A stretch of 64,000 bases of DNA from Cunninghamia lanceolata. Lineage: Eukaryota; Streptophyta; Pinopsida; Cupressales; Cupressaceae. The notes below the pieces were generated by a model, which saw only the letters and a list, made by a program, of their open reading frames with translations, searched no databases and was not told the DNA's origin. Positions 32,173 through 43,737 of this stretch are shown in pieces. Location: positions 5,084,001-5,148,000 of the forward strand of contig BSBN01001149.1 in assembly GCA_027924645.1 (NCBI GenBank), read 5' to 3'. Position numbers and translations under genes: made by a program. Position 1 is the stretch's first letter, and each line of letters begins with the position of its first letter.

Positions 32173-34498
32173 AATATGCTTCTAAAATGTATTTCCAATT
32201 TTATTAGATAAGGAGGAGTTCCATAAAAAGTTTAGCATACAAAAAATTTCATGGGTGTTAGTCAACATATGGTTTGGGTTAGATTACCTAACCCCCCCCT
32301 CTGATTCTAGGAAGACTCTTGCTTTGAAGGCATTGACAATGTTATTGACAATTTTTGAAGGTGGATTCTTCCATGTCCAACATAGGCCACTTTACTTATG
32401 CTTGTCTTCTAGTTGATATTGAGACCTCCAAGGCTCTCCTTAGGGAGGCTGTCCTCATGGTGGAGGATTGACCATGGTCTCAGCTGTTGGATTATAAGGG
32501 CATCCCTTTTCTCTACATGTGATTCTTTTCTACTGGTTATCTCACATCAAATTATTTCCATTCTTGTTGCAGGAATGTTGGCTTGGCTACATGATGGTGG
32601 AACACTATCCCTGAACACTTGACTATGGATTTTGAGGATGACGGTCCTTCGAGTCCCGTTGCTACATATATTGGTGTGCCCTCGGTGGCTCCTAAGATGG
32701 GTCCTCCTAGGTTTGTTGGGGCTTTGATCTTATCCTAAAATTTTGTTGGGGTTCTGCCGACATAGTCTTCTTTAACCATTCCCATTGCCCCCTCGATGGA
32801 CCATGGTGGGGCCTTGGTTCTTCCTCGGCTTTCTTCTTCAAAACAACCTCAATCTTCCCCTTTGAGTGGGGTGTCCCATGTGGTGGTTTCTGTTGAGGAG
32901 TCCCCTTCTCCTTGGTCTGAAGATTTTGATAATGACATGTCTTGGACCATAGTGCAAAGAAGAAAGAAAGGTCTTCTTAAATCAATTTTTGATTCTTAGC
33001 CCTGGGCTTCTAGTATGTGGTTTTCTAGGTCAAGTTTAGGAGTTGTGTAGCTCATTGGCATCTAGATGTAGCCAGCTGAGGCAGTTTGCCTTTAGCCTCT
33101 TTATCTTACAACTTCTTTGGAGGCCAATGCTCTATTTGTGTTCCATCTCTGACCATTTTGGTCTTGGTTGTTGTATTGGTTCCATCAGATATCTTGCCTC
33201 TTGGTTGTTTCCATGTATAAGGGTCAAGTCCTTTCAAAACTTTTTTTTACCAATATCAAAAGCATATGACATATATCCTTAATTTTGAATTTCATTAGGG
33301 AAGAGTAATTTCTCCATTTGATATTATCTAGAATTCTATGTTGAATTTTAGCTACATAAGGTATTTAACATCATATATAGTTTTTCAATAATAAATATGT
33401 TGTTTTTGTGATTCTAGACGCTAATATTTTGCATGAATTTATTTCCATGAGATTAGGTTACCATTAACAAACACATCTCCAAAGTTCTTAAACCCTTAAG
33501 CATCCCATCCCCTAGCAAAGTGACTTCTAATTAGAAATAAGGGTTTGCTAGTGTAAGCTAAATTCCACCAAATGAATTATAATTGACAAACTTCTATTCA
33601 ATCTTGGAAAAGACATCACAAACCTCAAACATATGTCTAACCAACTGCCAAGCCCTCTATATACTGCAAAAAATTGGTGAATCAATTTGTATCATTTTTA
33701 TTAAGTGTTCAATATTTTTTCTTTAAAGACAAGAAATCAAACAATGTCATCACCAAACTAGATATTAATCAACTCATTGTTATTTTGAAGGGCTAGGCCT
33801 TTGATTAGAAGACCAACATCAAATGCTCTTAGAATGTACTATATAGATTCAAAATCTATAACAAATAGAGAAAGAGTTAAATGGACATCCTTGCTTGATA
33901 GACATTTGCTAACTCACCATTAATCTTCACTTGAGAAAATGCATCTTTGAATAAAATTTCCACCATTATACAATATTTATTTTGAAACCCTATGACTTGA
34001 AGTATGACCATTATAAATATACATTCAATTCTATCATAGGCCTTCTCAAACTCTATTTGGGCAATACAAATGTTTTGCCCCATCTCTCTTGCCTAGTCCC
34101 TTACTAGTTAGAAATGAGGTTCTCTAAAATATATTTCTTCTTTAAAAAACTTGTTTGTGCACGAAAATAATCTAAAGGAGAATATTTTTTAGCCTAATAG
34201 ATAGAGCTTTAGCCATTTTTTATAGGACACATTTAGAAGATTTATTCATCTCTAGTTCTCCATCAAGGCTTTATCATTATCATTGGAGAACAATTTGATA
34301 GCCCCTATGTTGATCTCATTACCTAAAGTACCCAAATTGATTGCTTCGTTATATAATTCAAGGAGATTTGAAGCAGTCTAGTTAATATACAATTGATAAA
34401 TTTTAATAGGTAGCTCATCCTATCTAGGGGATTTCCCATTTTTAAGGATTTGATTGCCATACAAACCTCCTCTTTTCTAAATTCATTTTAAGCTATTA
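32173..34498 (-). pseudogene. LINE reverse transcriptase (ORF2) relic, split by a short LINE
   Basis: On the minus strand, from 34498 downward: 'EEVCMAIKSLKMG', then the open piece 34083-33877 'IEFEKAYDRIECIFIMVILQ', which is the plant LINE RT motif 'DFEKAYDRIEW'. Next come 'LIKGLALQNNNELINI' and 'FGDDIV' (about 33750), the catalytic FADD/YADD box with Ala replaced by Gly. After the insertion at 32262-33258 the reading seems to resume with 'NTHEIFCMLNFLWNSS'. Numerous stops. The endonuclease part is absent because the 5' end is truncated at 34498. This is the only ORF2 material seen among the LINEs here. Confidence 0.75.
32262..33258 (+). mobile_element. Third short LINE (ORF1 fragment plus 3' tail)
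   Basis: The 5' end is truncated within ORF1 ('VWVRLPN', about 32265). Frame-broken ORF1 pieces follow: 'FTYARLLVDIETSKA'-like (32395-32430), 'MVEDRPWSQLLDYKGIPF'-like, 'LATWWWNTIPEHLTMDFEDD', then 32796-32999 with 'EDFDNDMSWTIVQRRKKGLL'. A tail without ORF2 ends in TTTTTACCAATATCAAAA near 33257, a LINE 3' end shared in style with the copy ending at 42904. CATATG occurs at both edges and might be part of a short target duplication. It sits inside a reversed LINE RT. Confidence 0.7.
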
Positions 34499-35790
34499 CC
34501 CTGCACTCAATCTTCCCCTCTCATTGTGTGCAGTCAAGATGTGATAAAAAATGAACACTATTATGCTTCCAATGGCCTGGTTTGTGGATTGATCAACTTG
34601 TCGCTCTCTCTCTCCCTGACTTGCACACGTGGGTTTTAGACTTGTGGTGACCGCTTGTAGTGGGGAAAATCAAGTTGCACCCCTGTGCTAGGGATTTTTT
34701 TTATTACGACATTTGAATTTACACATGACAGAGATTTGATTTTGGATCAATAGTTGTGGATGTGGGGAGAGCATTCCCTTTCGCTCAAGCCATGGTCTGC
34801 CTCTTTTAACCCACTTTTGGAATTGCTCAATATCAAGTCAGTTTGGGTCAGAATTCTCCATCTCCCTCTATAGTTCTAGGAAGAGTCCTATTATGAGGCC
34901 ATTGGCAATGCTATTGGTCATTTTTTGAAGGTTGATTCAACCACTACCCTCATGGACCACTCTACTTGGGCCCATATCCTAGTGGATACTGATAGATCCA
35001 AGGCTCTTCCTAGGGATGTTGTATTTGATGGTGGAGGATAGGCCTTGGACTCAACCACTTGATTATGAGGATCTCCTCTTCTACTGCAAATGATGCTTTG
35101 CTACAGACGATGCTTTGCTATCAAACACATGGATTCTGATTGCCCTTCTTCTCGTTGAAAGACAAGTCCAAATACATGGTGGTGAAATGCCCTCACTAAC
35201 CACTTGATTGTTGGTGATTTTGACTCTCAGGATGACCGACCTTCTTCTCTTGTTTATACTACAAATCTAATGCCTGAGGTAGTTGCCCCTAGGGATGGTG
35301 TGGAATTTGTGATTTCCTCAATTCCTATCAAGAACTCTTCTTCAAAACCAATTATAGGTGCTCCCTCATCAACGGTTCATTGCATTGGGACCCTTGCTCT
35401 AGCTATGTCTACTGATCCTATTTGACTTTCGACTTCCATAGTTAGACACTATCCCCACTCATGGGAAGTGGCTTTGGTTGAGGTTAAAGTAGAGGATTCC
35501 CTTCTCATCTCTCCTCATTCAGAGGTTTCTAATAATGTTGTTTCTTGGATGAGTGTTCATCATAGGAAGAGGGGGCTTCCCAACTCTATGTCTGACTCTC
35601 ACTCTAGGGTCAAGGGTGTGTGGATTGCCCATTCCAGATATGATGTTCTATAGGATGGCCCATTGAGTTTTGGGAGTTTTTGTTCCCTAGGGTAGCTTGG
35701 CTACAACTTAGTAAGGTTCCAGGTTCTATCAAAACCTGAGGCTATTGTATAGGGTTTACGGTCCCTTTAAAACCAACTTATTCTAATCAA
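34499..35790 (+). mobile_element. 3' half of the second short LINE (ORF1 body and tail)
   Basis: Begins with the 40-bp segment shared with 3386-3425, then ORF1 in broken frames: 'DVIKNEHYYASNGL', 'CARDFFYYDI', 'LWMWGEHSLSLKPWSASFNP', 'EESYYEAIGNAIGHFLKVDS', 'HILVDTDRSKALPRDVV', a decayed knuckle region, then 35204-35653 ending 'VVSWMSVHHRKRGLPNSMS'. The 3' tail has GGGTTTACGGTCCCTTTAAA and ends TCTAATCAA at 35790. Gypsy integrase resumes at once with AACATGG, a word also found at the left end (2866-2872). Confidence 0.78.
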
Positions 35791-36193
35791 AACATGGCAC
35801 CATAGGAGGAACTTTATGTTGAGACCTTGTAGAACTCCCTTGAGTTGGAATAGATCAGAGGATCATCTTGTGGTAGACCCATATTTGATTTAAAAAAAGC
35901 AAGAACAAGTGGCTCATATTAGGCAATGCCTCAAGGAGGTGCAAGATTATCAAAAAGCTATGTTGCTTTGCATAGTGTTGATAGAGAATTTGTAGTAAGG
36001 GATAGCTTGTTCTTGTTGGTTAAACCTCACAAGAATCTAGGATGAATTGTCTAAGGGACTAAGCCATCTACAAGATCTATTGACCATTTGAGATCCTAAA
36101 TCTATTAGGGCTAGTAGCTTATCATTGCTTTGCCACTAAATATGTGTAAGGTGCACAATGTTTTTCATGTTTCTATGTTGAGAAATTATGTAT
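35791..36193 (+). pseudogene. Ty3/gypsy integrase C-terminus (continuation)
   Basis: The reading starts at 'MAP-EELY' (MAPFEALYGR in typical copies), which directly follows the 'NYHSFINMG' left at 2872. Then come 'KKARTSG'-type damaged sequence, 'VALHSVDREFVVRDSLFLLV', 'KPHKNLG' and 'LPLNMCKVHNVFHVSMLRNY' (the GPY-domain end). It is interrupted at 36193 by a copia LTR and resumes at 42328 with 'SHILDWSHV'. I infer that this is the same gypsy copy as 1-2872. Confidence 0.85.
36189..36193 (+). repeat. Target-site duplication TGTAT (left copy)
   Basis: TGTAT at 36189-36193 and 42323-42327 borders the copia LTRs exactly, and removing one copy restores the gypsy reading. Confidence 0.9.
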
Positions 36194-36634
36194 TGTTAGA
36201 GTTGGCTATGATTGGAGCCACCCAGGATCTAGGACTTCATGAAAGCACAAGAGAGATCAAATGAAAGAATAATGCTATTCTATCAATGAATGTAAAAGAA
36301 GGATTGTTGTTACAATGTACATGATATGCCTTGCTTATAAAGGCAAGGTGAGAGCTAGAAAGGTGGAGTGGAAAGTGGAGATATTCCTACAACATGTGCC
36401 AATTAGAGGATGATAGCTAATTACACATGTGGAGGATAAGACAACTCACTCCAACTATCAACAACTCAACACACAACTAGACTTAACTAAACATCTAGAA
36501 GACTCACTAAGTCAACTTAACATGTGTGATTAATGTGTGATGTGTGAATATTATTTAACTAGTAAATAGTTAAATAAGATGAATTATCCACACTAGGGTA
36601 AACCGGTTAGGTGATAACCCTGTTCACACCAACA
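36194..36634 (-). repeat. 3' LTR (441 bp) of the gag-protease copia element
   Basis: Plus-strand ends TGTTAGAG...CACCAACA, so TG...CA on either strand. It is close to the LTR at 41885-42322. Confidence 0.92.
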
Positions 36635-36643
36635 CCCCCCCTT
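36635..36643 (-). promoter_or_regulatory. Polypurine tract
   Basis: The minus strand reads AAGGGGGGG immediately before the LTR start TGTTGGTG, the plus-strand primer site for reverse transcription. Confidence 0.85.
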
Positions 36644-37103
36644 AAGTGCAACTTAGGGAGTAGTTGACTAAAGCAAGATGGAATGATGGATGGGTCCCGG
36701 CTACTAGGCCATGTTAGGTACCCATGTACAACAAATCCCAAGTGGAGAAAAGGAGAAAACCTCACGAGAAAAAACTCCTCTCCAAAAGTGAGAATGCATG
36801 GAAAAATGAAAGTGAAAGAAGAAGTGATAGTAGGAGGACTCAACATGACTCCCTAAGGACTACTTCTATCACATATATACTATCAAATACCCCCCCATAG
36901 GAGAGCAAGTGTGAGACTATAAGTCCCCCCCACAATGAAGTAGCTCCTATGCCGATGGCGAATGTCTGAAGAACGCTGGAAAATATCTTGTACCTGCAAA
37001 CAATATTTCTCCCCTTAGGAAGAAACAAATCCAAAGGCTGATGTTGAAGAAATACCATCTCAAGGAATGAGGGAAAAAGCCTCATGAAGGATGCCTCTGA
37101 AGA

Positions 37104-38972
37104 CTACTGAAATGTCCACATGTCAGAATCAAGGAATGCCACAATGCCATGAGGTGTGACCAATCCAAAATCCTGGGTAGACTCATGAAGAGCAACCTCC
37201 AAAGATGAAGAAGATGGATTAATAGTTGTGTTGTAACTGTCATCAAAGAGAAGAGATATCCCCTCAGGTGTGTCCTCCAAATCTGCAATATGAGACTCAC
37301 AAAACAAGTCTGATATACCTATCAAGAAAGTATCCCACAAAGCTGTGTCTGAAAGACCTGTATGATCCTACTCAACTGATGTAGATGAAACCATGTTGAT
37401 GTCGATCTCTAAAGAAGCAGGAGGATGAGGTGATGGAAGCTTAGCACTAGTCTCATGAACCAAAGTGGGTGAAAGAACACCAAGGTTCAAGTGACCAAAC
37501 TTCTCAGAAACATGATTCACACTTGATGCATGAGTGTGAATAGCCATCAATGGATCTACATCATCAGAAGAAACAAAATGGGAGAAAGTGTACAAGCGAG
37601 ATGCATGATCAGTTATCCCAACTGCAATGATATCTCTGCTCTCCAAGTCTCGTATGATCACAGAATCAGGAGTGAACTCAACTGTCTTCCCTACACCACA
37701 ATGAGTAATCTGGTAGATGGAAAGGAGATTGGTTGACAAGGAAGGTACACACAACACATTGTTGAATGTACTTTCTCCAATATCAATTGTCCCTTTACCT
37801 ATTGCATGCATGTATGTATTGTTACCCATCAAGATAGGTGTCAAAGTGCATGACTCAAATGAAGAGAACATCCCCTGTGAAGATGCCATATGGTGAGAAG
37901 CTCCAGAATCAAGAAGCCATCTTTCTGACTGAATACTTGTAGAATCAAAGAGTACATGTCCTTTTCCTTTATCTGTCCCATTTGCAATGCCTATTGTCCT
38001 TGTCTATGTAGATGATGATGGTGTCAAAGAAGAGGTTGTACTAGGTGATGATGATGGCATTTTGATATTATGCTTTTGAATAATGTGATTCAACTCATTA
38101 ATTTTCTTCTCATAACACTTATGCTCATCATGTCCTAGTTTCTTGCAAAATGCACACTTTGGTCTCTCCTTCTTAGATGATTCCTCCTTGGGAGAGGATG
38201 AGGACTTAGGTGATTTGGTTGATTCCTTTGCTTGCACATTGTTCTTGAGATTCTTATTTTTCTGTTTCTTGCCTTTGCTAGTTGAAGTCTTTTGATCCTT
38301 TGAACCTTGAATAGCAAGAAGAGCTTGATTCCTAGGAGACTTCAATGTGCCCATGTGTACTAACTTAGCTTGCTCTCTTGTGAGTGATGCAGCAAACTCA
38401 TCAAGTGAAGGCATTGTGAAAGTTTTCCCAAGTGCATCCATTGTAGCATAAAAGGTAGAAACAAAAACTAAATAGTCAGGACCAAGTTTGGCAAGGATTG
38501 AAAGAATCAATTGAGTGTCCTCTTTCTCAATTCCACATTGTTTGAGCTGCAATCTAAGTGACTTTAGTTTTGTGAAGAAGTCTTGGATGCTTGCAAAATC
38601 GGTTGGATTCAAACCAATTAATTCATTCTCCAATTTGAAACCTCTCATTGTATCTTGTTTACCAAAGAGATTTTCTAAGGTAGTCCATACTTCATTAGGT
38701 GTTTTACAAGATTCAATATGGAAAAGAAGATCATGAGAGATAGACAAGCATAGTGTTCCATAGGCTTGAACACATCTATTATACCACTTTCTCTTTTTTG
38801 CAGCTGTTGTTGGTTCAATTTCTGTACCCATTGTTACTCTATGAATTTTCAAACTTCTTAAATGAATCTCCATTTTAGTTTTCCACTCATGATAGTTATA
38901 TGGTGTGAGTAGAGGAATTTTTTGTGAATCCAGGATGCAAGAGTACAAAAAAGAACACAAGACAACCCCCAT
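37104..38972 (-). pseudogene. Copia gag-protease polyprotein lacking pol
   Basis: One frame runs from ATG 38972 to a stop just before 37104, with only two internal stops (38004 and 37368). Gag: 'PYNYHEWKTKMEIHLRSLKI', 'HDLLFHIESCKTPNEVWTTL' and 'QDTMRGFKLENELIGL', a Lys/Ser-rich stretch and the knuckle 'CAFCKKLGHDEHKC'. Protease: 'ERWLLDSGASHHMASSQGMF' (catalytic DSGA near 37905) and 'VLCVPSLSTNLLSI'. It reaches the pre-integrase segment 'EKFGHLNLG' and then leaves the family: the last 100 or so codons ('ETSAKLPSPHPPASLEIDIN', 'FDDSYNTTINPSSSSLEVAL') look like the linker between integrase and RT, joined by deletion. Length is about 620 codons against some 1300-1400 for a full copia polyprotein. 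Confidence 0.88.
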
Positions 38973-38999
38973 GTTACTCAATCAAAGAGATCACCCCCT

Positions 39000-41870
39000 C
39001 AAAAGAATGATTGTGGCACTTTATACTTAGTGCGATTTACAACTGTCCTCAAGGGACCAAATTTGGGAAAGTATGAAAATCTCTAAAAACTTAGATTCAA
39101 AGGAGATTATAATTGCTCACAATGATTAACCACAACCAGTAGATCCCTTCAAAACAAGTTTCACTTCCTCAAGTGTCAGAATGCCCAAGTTATCACTCAA
39201 AAGCCAAAAAAATTAACAAATGAAATAAAATGAACTTGAAGCAAAATATGAGAAAAGTGCACAAATGGATTTTAAGAGCTCCTGAATACCTTTCTGGTGC
39301 TGCAAGAATCGTGAAAATCAGAGATCGTGGCAGAAAGTTGTGAGCTTGGAAGCAAAAAATGAAGATCTGTCTTCAAACTGATGTAACAGTCACCTGCAGC
39401 AAAATTTCAGAAAACTACTGACACCACTGTGAATTTCTCTTTGTTAGCTTTTTGACGATATCTTGTTTTCCCGATTTCACCTCCGTGGGCAAAAGTTATG
39501 CAAAAAAGAAAAAAACACCCCTTTTAGGGCTTTAAGGGGCAAAAATGGCCCCTGTCGCTGACGCAGTGCTGACGTTAGCACAATATTCTTAGAATATTCC
39601 TTTTTGAGGGAAAAACATACCCCCTCCTGGAAAGCCAAAAAATGCCTTCAAATGCAAAACCACGGCTGCAGGTCAAAAACACTATCTGATTTTGTTGAAA
39701 CCGCCCTTTTTCCTCACAGAAACTACCGCAGAAAACAGCTTCAGAGTTTGAAAACCACCCTATTAATTAATGGGAAATGCCTGTGTGACGGTGAAAAACT
39801 ATCTGTTTACTGAGTGATTTCAAGGAATCCCTTGATAGGAACAACGACAAGTATAAAATTTTCCTGGCGTGAAGAATTTGACTGTTTGGTCATCCAAAGT
39901 AACCACTAGATCAACGGTTTTTGTGGATTGACCGGATGCTACAGATAATGGCCAATGGTGACAAAACTGCAGAGAGGATTTTTTTTATGCCGATGGTTTT
40001 TATTCAATGACTGCTAAAGTTTTAATCAGTGAATAGATGTCGTTGAAAATATAGATCGCCAATGATTCCCCGTTGAGAATTTATGCAAAGACCGTCGGTT
40101 GTTGATTCCACAATATAACAGTGACCACCGTGGATTGAAATGCTTACAAATCGCCAGACGGATTTAGAATATACCACCAAGATTTGTGAGGACCGCTAAA
40201 AGTGTAGCAGAGACCGCTGGTATGGATGAAGTTTAACCGCCAGAAATGAACTGTATGCCGAGATTGCCACAAAATTGTTACAGTGACCGCTGATGTTTTC
40301 ACAGATCCGATGAAGGATTCACGGTGGGATCAACCAATGAGTTTAAAATTTCTGTCTTGAATTTTCTTACGGCATGAGACAAGGATCAACCACCGTGTAT
40401 TGACTCAGACCAATTTGCAAGGGGCGAAATAGCCAGATTTGTTTTTATGGAGGCCGCCAGTGATTGTAAATGTCGCCTGATGATTGCTAAAAATGCCTTT
40501 AAACTGCCAAGATTTGTTTATAGGCCCGTTGATGAGACTCAAAATCACTGGATGATGATTCTATGCCAACAGTGATTAAGTAATCCAGTGATAGGAACAA
40601 CCGACGAGTTTAGCAAGTTTTCCGGCATGAATTTTTCTTTATTGCTTGCGGATGTTTGAAATGGTCACCGAATGGAGATTCTTGCAGTTGCCATGATAAC
40701 TGAAGATGATGCCGTTGGTTTATTGCGAAGACCACTGGAATTGTGTGGAAAACTGTTTACTTTTGGTTGAAACCACAATTTTTGAACCCCAAAACTGCTT
40801 GGTTTACGGTTGCCGGGATCTAACTGCGATGATTTTGCAGGTTCGCTACTGATGGCAATGAAAAATGTTGCCCAGGCAATTTAAATGACTACTGACTATT
40901 GCAAATTGACCGCTGATAGGATGAGAAACACCACCCATGGAGATCTTTATTGCCAACAATGATAGTGATCGCTGCTAGATCTGAGTGAGCTTTAACGCTT
41001 TACACCCTGTCGATTATAATCCAGGTGGTTTGATTCAACCACTGTGAAGGAATGCCGACAGTTTAGAGGCTGCGAAGATTTAATAGTTGCTAGATCTCCG
41101 CTGCTGGAACCTTGGTAGTTATTGTGATTGTTATATTGTCCGCAGAGTCAGAGATTGTCAAGGGCCCGTGCCAGACATGGCGCCCCATGTTAAACTCTGC
41201 GTACTTTGTACCCCACGGATCTGTTACGTAGGTACAACCACTGCAAAGTCAATAGAAAATTTTCTTTTCCCTAGCGAATAATAAAAATTAACTAGCAATT
41301 AAAACTAGAAAATATTGAAATTACCCGGTCAAGACGTAGAGTCCGATTTTGATTCCGTCTACCAAAGATTCTGCAGGAATATGCCGATTACGATAGGGAA
41401 TCTTTCCTGTGACAGATCTGGACAGCCTAGGGCTAGAAAATTTTGCCTTTTGTGACAGTAATAGATTTTGGTGTTTGGACAGTTAATCTTTATTGATTTG
41501 GCTGCTCTAGATGCAATGACAATGTTTGATTTTGGCCAAACTGCTCTGAAATTGCTGGTACCTCCCGGATCACACCAAAGAGCTCCAAATTGAAACCTTC
41601 GTCAATTTTGCCTCCAATGTCTGATTTGGATGAAACAAAAGGCTATCTTGACTATTTCGGTTGCTCTAGACGTAATGGTGAAGTCTGATTTGCAACAACA
41701 CGCACTGAAATGCACCTGCAATACAAGGGAAAGAAGGGGAAACCCTTACAAAACTAGTATTCTATCAATTTTTTCTGATGCAAGAGAAGAGCATACTCAA
41801 CTATCAAGATCCACCATGAATTGCACTCAAGATCTCTCAAAAAATGACTAACACAAAGTGATTCTTCCTA
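39000..41870 (-). other. Long untranslated leader of the gag-protease copia element
   Basis: Nearly 2.9 kb between the primer-binding site and gag, without a meaningful ORF. From about 39880 to 41080 it is made of loosely repeated motifs such as GACCGCTGATG, ACCGCCAGA and ACCACCGTGG about every 60-100 bp. Its G/C and CpG content is above that of the surroundings. It may be structured leader RNA (packaging or translation control), but that is inference. Confidence 0.55.
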
Positions 41871-41884
41871 CAGCTCTGATACCA
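41871..41884 (-). promoter_or_regulatory. Primer-binding site (initiator tRNA-Met)
   Basis: The minus strand reads TGGTATCAGAGCTG directly after the 5' LTR end, the classic plant copia complement to the 3' end of initiator tRNA-Met. Confidence 0.92.
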
Positions 41885-42322
41885 TGTTAGAGTCTATGAT
41901 TGGAGCCACCCAGGATCTAGGACTTCATGAAAGCACAAGAGAAATCAAATGAAAGAATAATGCTATTCTATCAATGAATGCAAAAGAAGGATTGTTGTTA
42001 CAATGTACATGATATGCCTTGCCTATAAAGGCAAGGTGAGAGCTAGAAAGGTGGAGTGGAAAGTGAAGATATTCCTACAACATGTGCCAATTAGAGGATG
42101 ATAGCTAATTGCACATGTGGAGGATAAGACAACTCACTCCACCTATCAACAACTCAACACACAACTAGACTTAACTAGACATCTAGAAGACTCACTAAGT
42201 CAACTTAACATGTGTGATTAATGTGTGATGTGTGAATATTATTTAACTAGTAAATACTTAAATAAGATGAATTGTCCACACTAGGGTAAACCAGTTAGGT
42301 GATAACCCTGTTCACACCAACA
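41885..42322 (-). repeat. 5' LTR (438 bp) of the gag-protease copia element
   Basis: Plus-strand ends TGTTAGAGTC...CACCAACA. It would contain the element's promoter. The second TGTAT follows at 42323-42327. Confidence 0.92.
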
Positions 42323-42327
42323 TGTAT

Positions 42328-42850
42328 TTGATTCTTCACATATTCTAGATTGGTCACATGTAGTTGCCTTAATGCATCGAGTGTAATTCAATTGGTTTCC
42401 CAGGAGGAGGATGGTTGAAAATGGTTCCTTGCTATTATGTGTTTTGTGTAAACCTATTGTAGAATATGTGTGAAAACATTGTGTTTGTGTTTGTTTTGTT
42501 GACAATATTAATGGGAAGTGAAGGAAGACGTGATTCTGTGATAAAAGTTAAAGAAGCCATGATATGAGTATGGGTTGAGCATAAGCAAATTCAATTTTTT
42601 TGACGAGGTTGGCAAAATCTACATCGTTACCCTTCATGGAACTTTGCACTCACTGTGAAGGTGGCTAGGAGAAAAAGTAGTCACACTTCCTTTGTTTGGA
42701 ATGAAGAAGGATCAATGGGATATCACACATGCTTTCCTACCCCTTGTCTTAAACAATTATTCTTTTTTGTAAAAGTTCAAAATTTACTATATCTGTATTT
42801 CTTGATGTGGTGTATCATATCCAAGTTTAATGGAAGTAATTGAAACTTAG
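42328..42850 (+). pseudogene. Ty3/gypsy pol tail (continuation)
   Basis: After the TGTAT duplication the frame gives 'SHILDWSHVVA', continuing 'MLRNYVLD' from 36193. Downstream 'VKVARRKSSHTSFVWNEEGS' could be the decayed chromodomain end (VKVxWxxHxxxEATWE). Many stops. This closes the split gypsy gene; its 3' LTR is not recognised. Confidence 0.6.
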
Positions 42851-42903
42851 AAGGAATCTTCTTTAGAGTCCTACATACTATTTTTCATATTTGTGCATGA
42901 TTA

Positions 42904-43520
42904 TTTTTTATATTGGTAAAAATGGATTTTTTAAATGGCCCAAACCCTTGTACAAAGAGAGAAGAGACAATGAAGCCAACAGTGCCAACAAAGAGCAACA
43001 TCAAGAAGCAAGCAGCACTATGATTGCACTACAATAGAAAACATCCAAAAAAAGTGGAACACAAACACAAATAATCAACCAACCCAATGAATCATGGTTG
43101 TTTGATTCAAAACTTCTCCAAGGAGATTTGAGTTACCTCAATCATTTTTCCTTGATGTTGAAATCCTTTCAAGTAAACCTCCTTTTTTTTGATGAGTTAG
43201 AAGGAACCGAAGAGTCCCATGAAGTTTTCAACACCAATTCCCTTTTTTATCTCTTCCCAATGTAGTTGAAGTCCCTACCTCATCTCTACGAACATTGGGG
43301 TCTTTTCCCCTACTTACCTCCTTTAGCACATCCTCAGAAGGGAAGGGGTCTTGCAATCATCCATACCCAACAAAGGTTCAACCGCCTCCCCATTGAGAAG
43401 GGAAGATGAAACTTGTTCTTTTTTCCTCTAGTAGGAATATTTTTTCTTATTTCTTGAGCATTTCACTTTCATATGACCCACTTTGCAACAACAATGGCAA
43501 ACAACCATAGGGTAAGTGCA
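42904..43520 (-). mobile_element. Fourth LINE fragment (ORF1 knuckle and tail)
   Basis: The minus strand reads 'VVCHCCCKVGHMKVKC' (CX2CX4HX4C, about 43500-43455), a Lys-rich tail, then more than 500 bp of decayed sequence ending ...CCATTTTTACCAATATAAAAAA at 42904. The tail ATTTTTACCAATATAAA matches the style of the LINE end at 33257. No RT region lies between knuckle and tail. The 5' border, near 43520-43570, is not clear. Confidence 0.55.
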
Positions 43521-43570
43521 AAAAGTTGGGGAACCAAAAAGTGGCCAAATTTTTTTCAAAAAAAAATAAT

Positions 43571-43592
43571 ACATAACGCGCTCGCATTATGT
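43571..43592. repeat. 22-bp GC-rich palindrome (left)
   Basis: ACATAACGCG-CT-CGCATTATGT, a dyad with one mismatch. The half ATAACGCGCTC recurs in the palindromes at 54133 and 59282. It stands just upstream of the TATA box of the seven-exon gene and may be a terminal or subterminal signal of a DNA transposon. Confidence 0.7.
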
Positions 43593-43593
43593 T

Positions 43594-43612
43594 TAATTAT
43601 ATATATATATAA
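43594..43612 (+). promoter_or_regulatory. Putative TATA box of the seven-exon gene
   Basis: TTAATTATATATATATATA followed by AAGAG lies about 125 bp upstream of ATG 43738, with a CT-rich leader in between, as in plant Pol II promoters. Confidence 0.5.
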
Positions 43613-43737
43613 AGAGCATTTCTTCTCATTTCATTTCTTTATTTTCCTCTACACCCACTGCCTGCAAACCCTTAGGAGTGCACTCGCATTTTTGAAGACC
43701 CAATTCGACACCAAAATCTTACCAATTCATCGCCAAA

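Larger units (their letters stand above)
36194..42322 (-). mobile_element. Complete non-autonomous copia element (gag-protease only)
   Basis: 6.1 kb, minus strand, with two similar LTRs (36194-36634 and 41885-42322), a perfect TGTAT duplication, a primer-binding site beside the right LTR and a polypurine tract beside the left LTR. The interior has a long leader (about 39000-41870), one gag-protease frame and no integrase, RT or RNase H. The LTRs differ by roughly a dozen substitutions and one 3-bp indel, so the insertion is the youngest well-dated event in the nest. It must have been copied by proteins of a related full-length element. Confidence 0.92.
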
